Assembly: GCA_949840905.1 (NCBI GenBank)
Contig: CATKXW010000014.1
Span: forward strand, 1 to 56,500
Direction: 5' to 3'
Length of the DNA stretch: 56,500 nt
DNA from: an uncultured Eggerthellaceae bacterium
Lineage (GTDB): Bacteria; Actinomycetota; Coriobacteriia; Coriobacteriales; Eggerthellaceae
A program made the position numbers and the translations under genes. The notes beneath the pieces are model-generated. The model searched no databases. It was not told the DNA's origin and worked only from the letters and a program-made list of their open reading frames with translations. Below, piece after piece: positions 18,701-27,700 of the stretch. Numbering within the stretch: the first letter of the stretch is position 1; each line of letters starts with the position of its first letter.

Positions 18701-18945
18701 ACGGCGATAGCAATGGCAATGGCAATGGCGGCGGAAGCGGAAGCGGGATCGGCAGCGGTTCCGGCGCCGGCAACAACACCACCAAAGCAGGCGTGAGCAC
18801 CGCCAACGGGAAGAACGCTGGGCTGAACACCACCGGCGATTCGATCCTCATGATCACCATGGGCGTGCTGGTAGCAGTGATATGCGTGGCGCTCGTGGCG
18901 CTGATCGCGTTTCTGATCATTCGTCGCAAGAAGGATCGGCGCTAG
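15703..18945 (+). CDS. Secreted transglutaminase-like surface protein with membrane anchor
   Basis: The 1080-residue protein has a signal peptide ending near APAFA. It has a transglutaminase-like domain with the triad Cys416 (LVCEGYSRA), His446 (GPHMWNY) and Asp461 (AVDITW). Two beta-rich modules of MBG/YDG type follow (KVYDGTTDAS; ATAYFALSS). Next are a Gly/Ser/Asn linker and a C-terminal helix with RRKKDRR. LNTTGD before the helix looks like a degenerate LPxTG sortase site. It may crosslink or cleave proteins at the cell surface. The start at 15703 is chosen because AAGGAG lies 9 nt upstream. A TATAAT -10 box is at 15640-15645. Confidence 0.82.
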   Translation: MTALKELVVERACRIGLAVLLVASMVPAAALSAAPAFAEDPSADQLIATSELLAEEQLTYQAEASEATDLSVDADPMNTAESTPLEARAAFGADGEGAESPTGGPIGNVETATSNGENAAEQEEALSISDIQLESLETTVEEPWSIFAPFRLLFGANDTFTVPLREGTYTEWIDRLDLSEAPYARTFYNILDEASNNDGTKDWLIENIGFSPAACTVLATKSPASRATVGNVYKVNSTTSGILAAIVDDADAATATNTLTSTEQRVKRYINEAYGAFDRDFPASFWRDVKFGTVFVRDKELNKTLCFFALKSGSFDLRAEGYRSAKDIKAGIATIDARVDAINAAFDSSDAPNKDSDYARVRFYNQWICENNQYNTKFNSVANSSETLAAFQAANPDVWSAMSALSGRKGETGLVCEGYSRAMKLLCDEAGIGCVLVDGNSSAGPHMWNYVRMGSGWYAVDITWNNTGNTADYERYFLVGGDTVVGSSSFLASHPASNQFVANGTKFTNGPNLSKEAYNPNSVSFAGIITSADSFAYGDSFTLAYDSTTVGTAKYTVKSGPATITEQNANTPAQAAAVGSGPLLTITGLGSITVSVTLTPSTGDRIALTDTITVRANARPLKVAGTELAPKVYDGTTDASVLTTGHLVSARSEAYAAAGVLENDSTKLELRAKAASFTDKNAGTNKEATVSYGLAGDADTMKLYTLEGHETDQCTGTITKRPATAYFALSSSRMLLNEAKPTGTVRYEEPTATPTARGVVAGDDLTLTGTAISIAGLPDPLTPGTYKVTWTKPNDYVLQAINKLPAAANYDIALAEGVADEPATLEVVDLANTVVVEATGATDSRPCRVEARVNGINDDTLMKLADSGFSSVEGITSKLIESLATQTKGLDGNRVTVYDMTLYVKDGKGAWKTVTAEDFPDDGVRVTLDYPEGTSATNNSFYAAHMFTTEVTSAGVVRKPGEVEAPQVQNTEAGPSFTLMGFSPVSLAWDNTPPPTSTANGDSNGNGNGGGSGSGIGSGSGAGNNTTKAGVSTANGKNAGLNTTGDSILMITMGVLVAVICVALVALIAFLIIRRKKDRR

Positions 18946-18988
18946 CGCTCAAAGCGCGACCCTAAGCAACAACTTGGCAACACCGCCC

Positions 18989-19018
18989 GAAAGGGGATGC
19001 GAAAGAGCGTCCCCTTTC
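18989..19018 (+). terminator. Terminator hairpin after the transglutaminase gene
   Basis: GAAAGGGGATGC and GCGTCCCCTTTC form a 12-bp stem with a GAAAGA loop. The T-run is short (TTTC inside the stem, then TATAC). Confidence 0.65.
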
Positions 19019-19057
19019 TATACATTTATATGACGTATCCATGGTGAAAGAGCAGCA

Positions 19058-21412
19058 GTGAACGATCTGGCCAAAGAGCAGAGCCGCAACTCGACCATCC
19101 TCTCACGGGTGACCGCGGCGGTGGTGTGCGCGCTGCTGGTCGTGTTCTTCTATCTGACCACGACCAACCTCGCCCTCATCAACACACAGGTGCAATCGAT
19201 CAAAGAAGGCCCCTACCCCGTATCGGTGGCGGCGGGCCGCGTGGAAACCTTGCTCGTCAGCCTTCATACCCTCACCGCGTATCCGGAAGCGCTCGTCGCT
19301 AGCGAAACGGCCCAAAGCCTTCAGAACGACTTCGCTGAAGTGAACCGCGACATGCACGAGCGCATCGAGGTCATCGCCAAGCTGTCGCCTGACAACCCCG
19401 AAGCACAGAACCTCTTGAAGCGCTATCACCGCCTGATGACCTACCAAGCCCACCTCATCGTGCTGCTGCAGCAGCCCAACGTCGACATGGAAGCGATCGA
19501 GCGCTTCATCGATAGCCGCGTCAATCCTCAGATAGAACTGCTCCTCACTAGCGACCTCTCTATCTTGGACGAATCGACCCAAGCGGTGAACGACGTCTAC
19601 GACACCGTCAGCCAGGCCACGCGCACCAATATCTTCGTCTCCTGCGCGCTGATGGGCGCGGTGCTCTTCTCCATCGTCGTATATCTCATCATCCTGAACC
19701 GCAAGAACCGCCACGAAGCCGCGCTTCGCGAGCAACTGGAAGTGGCCGTGGAACAAGCGCGGACAGCCAACGAGGCGAAAACGGCGTTCCTGGCGAACAT
19801 GTCCCACGATATCCGCACGCCCATGAACGCCATCATCGGGCTCACCTCCATCACCCGCGCCCATATCAACGAGCCCGAGCGCGTGGAAGAGTGCCTCAAC
19901 CGCATCATCATCTCCTCCGAGCATCTGCTCGGCCTCATCAACGACGTGCTCGACATGAGCAAGATCGAGAGCGGCACCATCGAGTTGACCGAAAGCCCGT
20001 TCTCGCTGCCCGAGATGCTGACCAACCTCTACACCATCGTAGAGCCGCAACGCCGCGCGAAGCACCTGACCATGGCTATGAACATCCGTGGCGTCTCCCA
20101 CGAAGCGCTCATCGGCGATGCCATGCGCATCAATCAGGTGCTGCTCAACATCACCAGCAACGCCATCAAGTACACCCCCGATGGCGGCCATGTGAGCATC
20201 TTCGTGGAAGAGGTGCCTCTCGCCACACTGGCCGAACCCTGCGATAGCGGGCTTTTGGGCGACGAGGACGCCGCTGAGGCGATCGACCGATCCAGACCGG
20301 GCCGCCGCTTTGAAGACGGCCGGTATACCGCGATGCGCATCACCGTCAGCGATGACGGCATCGGCATGAACGAGGAGTTCCTCGAACGCATCTTCGACGC
20401 TTTCGAGCGCGAGCGCAACGAGACGACGAACTTCACTCAAGGCACCGGCCTGGGCATGGCCATCACCAAGCGCATCGTGGATATGATGGGTGGCTCCATC
20501 AGCGTGGAGAGCGCCGTGAACGAAGGGTCCACGTTCCAGGTGGTGCTGCCGCTGAAGCTGGATGCGAACGCCACCTCTGCCCATGAGCTGCAAGGGCAAC
20601 GCCTGGCGAAGCCGCTGCGCATCCTGCTCGCCGACGACGACGAGCAGGCGCGCATCGACGCCGTGGCGGAAGCTGCAGCTCTTGGTATCGAGATGGTGGC
20701 TGTCTCTTCGGGCGAGGAAGCAGTACACGTGGCCGCCGAAGCTCGCGACAGCGCTCATCCCTTCGATGCCTACATCGTCGACTGGGTGATGGTAGGCACC
20801 GACGGCGTGGAAACCGCTCGACGCATCCTCGACGATCAGGAAGATGCCGCACCCGTGTATCTAGCGGCCTACGACCCGGTGAACGTAGAGGCCCACGCGC
20901 GGCGAGCTGGCGTGACCGATTTCGTCACCAAGCCGCTGTTCACCTCCCGGCTGCGCACCATAGCTGACCGCCTGCGCGGTCAAGAGAGCCCCGTTGCGCC
21001 CGCTACCGACCAAGACCCAGACGAGCCACTGGAAGGTCGCGTGCTACTGGTAGAGGATAACGAGATCAACTGCGAGATCGCCATCGAGCTCATCACCTCC
21101 TTCGGACCTACGGTGGATGTGGCCCGCGATGGCCTCGAGGCGGTGGAACGCATCAAGGCTGTGGAGCCGGGCTACTATCGATTGATATTCATGGACTGGC
21201 AGATGCCCCGCATGAACGGCATCGATGCCACCCATGCCATCCTCGACTACGAAGAGCAGAGCGGTATCATGCACACCCCCATCGTGGCCATGACCGCCAA
21301 CGCCTTCAACGACGACCGCGCCCGCGCCCTAGCCGCCGGCATGGACGACTTCATGACCAAGCCCATCAACCTCGCCGAACTGAAACAGAACCTTCAACGA
21401 TACCTCGACTAG
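19058..21412 (+). CDS. Hybrid sensor histidine kinase with two receiver domains
   Basis: The 784-residue protein has a membrane helix at about residues 15-37, an extracellular helical sensor to about 190, and a second helix at 190-213. The HisKA domain carries His250 in HDIRTPMNAI. An ATPase domain has SNAIKYTP, SDDGIGM and GTGLGMAI. Receiver domain 1 is from about residue 520 (RILLADDDE, Asp575), and receiver 2 from about 660 (RVLLVEDNE, Asp713 in FMDWQMP). No separate response regulator with DNA-binding output is adjacent. The start is a GTG, because a frame from an upstream ATG stops at once. Confidence 0.92.
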   Translation: MNDLAKEQSRNSTILSRVTAAVVCALLVVFFYLTTTNLALINTQVQSIKEGPYPVSVAAGRVETLLVSLHTLTAYPEALVASETAQSLQNDFAEVNRDMHERIEVIAKLSPDNPEAQNLLKRYHRLMTYQAHLIVLLQQPNVDMEAIERFIDSRVNPQIELLLTSDLSILDESTQAVNDVYDTVSQATRTNIFVSCALMGAVLFSIVVYLIILNRKNRHEAALREQLEVAVEQARTANEAKTAFLANMSHDIRTPMNAIIGLTSITRAHINEPERVEECLNRIIISSEHLLGLINDVLDMSKIESGTIELTESPFSLPEMLTNLYTIVEPQRRAKHLTMAMNIRGVSHEALIGDAMRINQVLLNITSNAIKYTPDGGHVSIFVEEVPLATLAEPCDSGLLGDEDAAEAIDRSRPGRRFEDGRYTAMRITVSDDGIGMNEEFLERIFDAFERERNETTNFTQGTGLGMAITKRIVDMMGGSISVESAVNEGSTFQVVLPLKLDANATSAHELQGQRLAKPLRILLADDDEQARIDAVAEAAALGIEMVAVSSGEEAVHVAAEARDSAHPFDAYIVDWVMVGTDGVETARRILDDQEDAAPVYLAAYDPVNVEAHARRAGVTDFVTKPLFTSRLRTIADRLRGQESPVAPATDQDPDEPLEGRVLLVEDNEINCEIAIELITSFGPTVDVARDGLEAVERIKAVEPGYYRLIFMDWQMPRMNGIDATHAILDYEEQSGIMHTPIVAMTANAFNDDRARALAAGMDDFMTKPINLAELKQNLQRYLD

Positions 21413-21445
21413 TGTAACAGGAGGTCAAACCTCCTGTTACACTAG
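21409..21445 (+). terminator. 17-bp perfect hairpin overlapping the kinase stop codon
   Basis: CTAGTGTAACAGGAGGT pairs with ACCTCCTGTTACACTAG around a CAA loop. The kinase stop codon lies inside the left arm. There is no T-run. Its core AGGTCA-AACCTCCTG resembles the hairpin at 31118-31146. From 21446 to 21740 I see no gene and only weak hairpins. Confidence 0.7.
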
Positions 21446-21740
21446 TCTTGCAGATGATACCACGCTCTACTGTACGATAAGTCCCATGCGCTTAACCACT
21501 GCGACGAAGTCATCGACCCTGGGGCGAGCCTGTCATGGCCGGATTCCATCAATCGTCGGTCAGACCCTATAGGCTTAGGCGCATCTGCCTGTTCGACACG
21601 AAGCCAACCTTGTCGCAGCCGACCTCCGTCCGCCGAAACGACAGACAAAGGTCGAGAGATCGAACACCGATAGATAAGATGTGTTCTTTTAGGCATCGTA
21701 GCTCGCCAGAACAAAATCACGATGCGACCAAAACTTCATA

Positions 21741-24700
21741 CTAGAAGCAGAAGAAGTAGCTGGCGGACTCATAGCCCCAACCGCCTCCTCCTCCGAGGAA
21801 AGGATCCCCATCAGGCCCGACAGTCAGATATCGTTCAGTTGTGCCCGGGGATAGAGACCTGAGAAGCCAGCTGTCCTTATCGTTCGTTCTCCACTCGAGT
21901 CTAACGAGAGCGTCATTGGCAGACATCTGATTGAGTTTTCCAAGGTGTGCGTAGAACTCATATTGAAAACCTTCATTTTTAAGATATGAACCGTGCGAGT
22001 TCATCCAAGATCCGACAACCTCAATGTAGCTAGGAAGGAATACGGTGTCGGTCGATACCCTTAAAGCTCCCGTGGCATCATCGGTTGTTGTGAAGTATTT
22101 CTTTAGCACCGGCCGAGCATGCTGTTTTATTACAGAAGGTATATACCCCCATTTGTCTCCTGAGTTCAATTCGGTTCTCATCTTGGAAGATCCCCAATTG
22201 GGGCTTTCAGCGATGTCGACCCCGGTTAAAATGTAGGCGGATCTAACGGTTTCAAACGTCAGGCCTGCTTTCGTAACTTGAGTTGATTGACCGAACTTGT
22301 TATTAGCTTGATATCCCGAAGCCAAATCATCGTGACGTAACCCAGCAATTCGTATGAACATGTATCCGGGAAAGTATCCGCCACTGGTATCCCACCCTTT
22401 AGAGAAGCCATAAACGCTCGAGCTCTTAGATAAGTAGGGATCATCCATGGCATTCATAAAGTTTCGATAAACCGGATAATAGTCAGACGAAACCCCATTC
22501 ACAGCAATATCGTTCGCTGCTGTCTTGATATTCGAAATAGTATAGAAACCCACCGCACCGTTAGAGCTATCACCGTTATAGATATAGAAGTCCCCAGCAG
22601 CACTCTCTGTAGAAGCGGAGGGTTTTATGATCCAATCCCAATGAGCATAGAGCGTCACACCGCTCGTTGTGTCCTTGTTCCAGTTACGGGCGCTCGCAAG
22701 AGCTGCGGTGTAATACTGGGTGCCACCGGTGGCTGCATCATAATAGCCCAGGAAGGTACACCCTGTTTTGGTAGGCTTGGTAGAGCCGATCGAAGGCATG
22801 GCACTTCCATAGGTAGCCTTCTTACCGGTGGGCATGGTGCCAGAGCCTCCGTTGGCGTTGAAGGTGAGGGCGCTCGTCTTGGGAGTCCATTTGGCATAGA
22901 GGGTAACGACATTCTTATCTATCGCCGTGAAGTTGTTCACGCGCTGGCCGTCGGAATACACGGTTCCGGTACCAGCCGAATTCGCTGTCCAGCCCGCGAA
23001 GGTATAGCCTGTGCGGACGAATCCATTAGAGGTAAGGTTCTTCGCTACAGCGTAGGTCATAGCCATAGACGCAGTGGATCCGGAAGTAGCACCATTTCCG
23101 TTAAAGGCAATGGTATAGGTATGGGGTTTCCAGCCGCCATAGAGCGTTGCGTCGCTTGCTTTGTTCCAAGTGCGCGCCGAAGCACCCGCCGCAGTATAGT
23201 ACTGGGTCGCCTTGGTATAATCACCGCCATCGTACCAACCCATGAAATCGAAACCAGCACGTACGGGAGCAGTGGTGGTGATGGGCGGCATAACGGCTCC
23301 GTAAGTGGCGGTCACATTGGCGGTCTGGCCGCCCGTTATCGTATCCGATCCAGTACCTCGCACGAAGCTCACCGTATACTTATTGGCCGTCCAATGAGCC
23401 CAATAGGTGGTATCGGTAGAGGGAAGCGGAGTATCGGCCGTTACCTGCGTATGGTCTTTGGCAAACCAACCGGCGAACGTGTAGCCTGTCGCCTCAGGAT
23501 CAGCAGACGGCATGGGCAGCTTGGCGCTCTCCGAATACACAGCAGAGGTGCTCGGGATATCTGGGCCTCCACCGCCATTCCTGTCCCACGTGATGGTGAT
23601 AGTGTTGCCCGTCCATTTCGCGTAAAGAATAGCATCGCTCGGCTTATCCCAGAACGTGGTCGCAGCACCGCTTCCGTCGTAATAGCACGTTCCTGCGCCG
23701 TTCGGTTCAGCATAATATCCCCCGAAGCTATAGCCAGGACGAGCAGGCAGCGTGATAGAAGGAAGCGCCGCATGATATGTCACGGATGCTTCCGCCGTGC
23801 CGCCCGTACCGCCTTGGCCATCGAATGTCACCGCATAGGTATTGGCCTGCCACCGCGCGTGAAGATACCCATAGCTGGCCTTATCCCATACATGAGCTGA
23901 ACTGCCATCGGCATTCAGATAGAGCGTGCCACTGTCAGGAGCAGAAGTGTCATAGAAGCCCACAAGGGTGTAGCCCGCGCGAACGGGCGCCATGTAATCC
24001 GCCGGGGCAGGCAATGGCTGCCCATAGGTCGCCTTGATGGAGCTGATGGTGCCTTCGCCCTGATTCGCACTGATGAACACATCGTAGACGTTGGCGGTGA
24101 ACTGCGCATAGAGCGTGGCGGCATTCCCTTCCTTGTCCCAGGCGCTCTTTTGGGGAGCAAGGCTCTCATCGTAATAGCATATCCCACCTGTCGCAGCGTC
24201 GTAGAAGCCCACAAAGCTATGCCCTGTCTTCGTAGGTACGCCCGATACAGCAGGAAGCTCGTCCTTATAGAGAGCGCTCGCCGTACCAGGGCCGCCAACG
24301 CCTCCGTTAGTGGCGACATCGAACGTGATAGTGCAGGGGTTCGGGGCCCAAGTCCAATGAGCATAGAACGTCGTGGAATCGGCCGAGAGGATGGTGGCTG
24401 GGCTCACCTTGGCACCCCCAGATGCCTCGGTATACCAACCGTCGAAGCGGAAATGAACGAGGCTCGGCTCAGGCAACGCATCTCCGTATTTGACCATCAG
24501 ACGCTGTCCGCGTTCCATGGCGATGGTGCCAGGTACGTTCTGTACGGCATGCTCGGCATCGGATGGCGTATTAGCAGCCCATGTCACCAATACCGGCTCG
24601 CCCTTCCAGCGAGCGTAGTAGGTAGTGGAGGCGGTGGGCGCAGATGGTGCGGGCGCTACATCCACGCGAGTACCCCCTACCTGTGCCGTCCACCAACCGG

Positions 24701-27700
24701 CGAACTCATAGCCCGCCCGCGTAGGGTTCTTGCTCGGCAACGACAGCGTGCCGCCGGCGATAGAGCTCTTCACCTCGAAGCGGTTACCGGCTGCGAAAGC
24801 GCCGAGCGTCGCATCGAAGGTGTTGACCACCTCGGTGTTGCCGCCACTATCAGGAGGCGTAGAGGTATACACCGCCCGAAGCGTACCATCCTTGAGCGTC
24901 ACCGAAGGTGCCGTGACGCCGGTAGCGAGGTTGGTGCCCTTTACTACGAAAGAGAACGAGGTTCCTGTTCTAAGCTCATCCCAGCCGATGAAAGAGCCGG
25001 TGGAGGCCACCTGGAAGCCCAATAGATACTTGCCATCGCCTTCAAAGCGCTTCGCAACGCTCGCTAGATCATTGCCCCCAGAAGGCTCATAGGAATCCAC
25101 TACTACGACCACATCATCGTCGGCTTTCGGTGCTTCTGCGTCACTCGCCCACATGAGCGCGCCAAGATAAGTGCCATCCAGTAATGACTCGCTCGTTCCC
25201 TTATGGTTCACCGCCGTTGAGAAAATGGTGCTGTTGCCCGTATCAGGGGTCACGACGATAGAAGGCCCTTGACCGGGCTTCGGGTCATCGGGATCGATCC
25301 CTGGGAAGGGATCGGTGCCCGGCTCGCCCGGAATGCCACCGGTGGACTCATCTATCCAGCGTGCATAGAGCGTAGCGTCTCCGGCTTTGTCGTAGATGCC
25401 CACCCCAGCACCAGAAGCACTGTAATAGAGCTTTCCGCCCGTAGCGTCTTTAGTGTCGAAATAGCCGATGAATCGATGATCCGCACGGGCAGGCATGGCC
25501 ACCCCCGAGGGCAGCGGCGAGTCGAACACGGCGTTGACGCTCTCGGTGCCCCCTGCACCGCCATTCGCATCGAATGTGATGGTGTAGGTGCGTGCATGCC
25601 AATGAGCATGATAGGTGGCATTGGCCGAAGGGGTCTCGTTCGGAGCCCCGATGCCTCCTATCGCCTGCGTGAACCAACCCTCGAACACATAGCCTGCGCG
25701 GACAGGATCGGTGGGTTTGGATAAGGTCTCACCCACCTTCGAGAACACCGTCTTATAGCGAGCTCCATCAAATGATCCCTCCCCGGCATCGTAGGTGATA
25801 GCGATGGAGCTACCAGCTATCGGCCCATCAGGACCCGGATCCGGATCGATGGGTGAATCTGCATAAACAGCCCGCAGGGAACCCTGTTTGAGGCCAACGG
25901 ACGGAGCTGCTGCGGAAGAGGACAGGTCGCTCCCCATCAGCAAGAGCTTGAATGCAGCCCCTGACGCCAGATCGCCCTTGGATACGAACGATCCCGTTGA
26001 GACCACTTCGAAACCGAGCAGATACCTGCCCTCCCCTTCGAATGCGGAAAGGGCACCTTGGAGCGGAGCGACGGTGGACGGCACGTAAGAGTCCACGCGC
26101 ACCACTACACGCTCAGAGTCGGCGGCCACACTGCCCACCCCTTCCCAAATGACCGAGCCATGATAGGTGCCATCAAGGAGGGTGCGCGATGTGTTCTTAT
26201 GGTCAAGAGCTTCGGCACGAATGGTGCTTCCAGATTGAGGCGTCGGCTCGATGGTGGGTCCCGCCACAGGAGCTGGTGGGAAGAGCTCTTCGCCCTCGCC
26301 GGCGGAGCCTGTGGAGCCATCTATCCATCGAGCATAGAGCGTCGCCCCTTCCGCTTTGTCCCAAACGCGGGCAGAAGAGCCAGAAGCGGTGTAATAGAGC
26401 TTGCCACCAGCCGCGGCGGAAACATCGAAGAAGCCTGCGAACACATAGCCCTCGCGACTCGGCATGCCCACCGAAATGGAAGGCATCGCGACACCATACT
26501 GCACATCTACCGTGACCGGATAGCCTGCGATCCCCTCAACATTGGCATCGAGGGTCACCTTGAAGGCAGCACCCTTCCAGTGTGCGTAGTAGGTGGTGGC
26601 CTTGTTAGGAACGAGCGTGGCTCCGTCCACCTTGATACCACCATCGGGCGCTGTCCACCAACCGTCGAAATCGAAGCCCGAACGGATCGGCTCTTCTTCC
26701 GGCACGTTCAGTCTCTCGCCCACTACCGAAGACACCATGATGGATGCAGCGCCATTCCCGAAGGTACCCCCGGCACCGTCGAAGGAATTGGTGACGCCGG
26801 AACCTTCCTCAAGTTCGTCATTCGGATCAGAAGGATCGACCGGCCGGACAGGGGCATCGCCGTAGACAGCCACAAGCGCGCCATCGCGAAGCGAAAGGCT
26901 CGGCAGTCCCGAGGTGGCAGCAAGGTCGGATCCTTTGACCTTCAGCAAGAAGGTCCCGCTGCTCAGCTCTTCCCACGAGATGAAGCTACCGCAAGAAGGA
27001 ACAGTGAAGCCGAGCAGGTGCTTACCGGTGTTGGAGGCGAAGCGATCCTTCACCTCAGCCAGAGCATTACCAGCATCCGGCTCGTAAACGGAGAGCGTCA
27101 CCACCACCATGTCCGACGCGGCCGGGGTCTCTCCTATGCTATTCCACATGAGCGAACCCCGATAGGCACCCGACAAGAGGGTTTTGGCAACGCCGGCCTC
27201 ATCGCTCGCCTTCGCAAAGATGTTCGATCCCGCATCGGGGATCACGATGATCGACGGCTTCTCGCCGGGCTTCGGGTAGTCGCCCGGGAACGGGTCGGTG
27301 GGATCGGTGCCGCCGGGACTCACCGGGACGGGCGGGTCAGTAGGAGCCGTGCCGCCTGTGGAGCCATTGATCCAGCGCGCGTAGAGCGTGCCTGTGCCGG
27401 CCTTGTCCCAAGCGCGCACCGAGGTACCGGCGGCTGTATAGTACATGGTGCCCTCCTGGCCAGCCGCTGTATCGAAGAAGCCGACGAGCTCATAGCCTTC
27501 GCGCACGGGGAGCTTGGCTAGCGTAGGTAGCGGATCGCCCTGCTTCACCTGCACCTCAGTAGTGCCAGCTACAGCGTCATTGGCGTTCTTATCGATAGCG
27601 ACCGCGTAATCAACGCCGGTCCAATGGGCGTAGAAGGTGGTCGGCTCGGAAACCACCGAGTCAGCGGTCACTTTCGTACCACCAGAGGCGGCGGTGTAGT

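Noticed and set aside
26058-27521. Long plus-strand open frame opposite the giant surface gene
   Set aside because: It is a shadow of the GC-rich minus-strand repeats, with no ribosome site and no family-like sequence.
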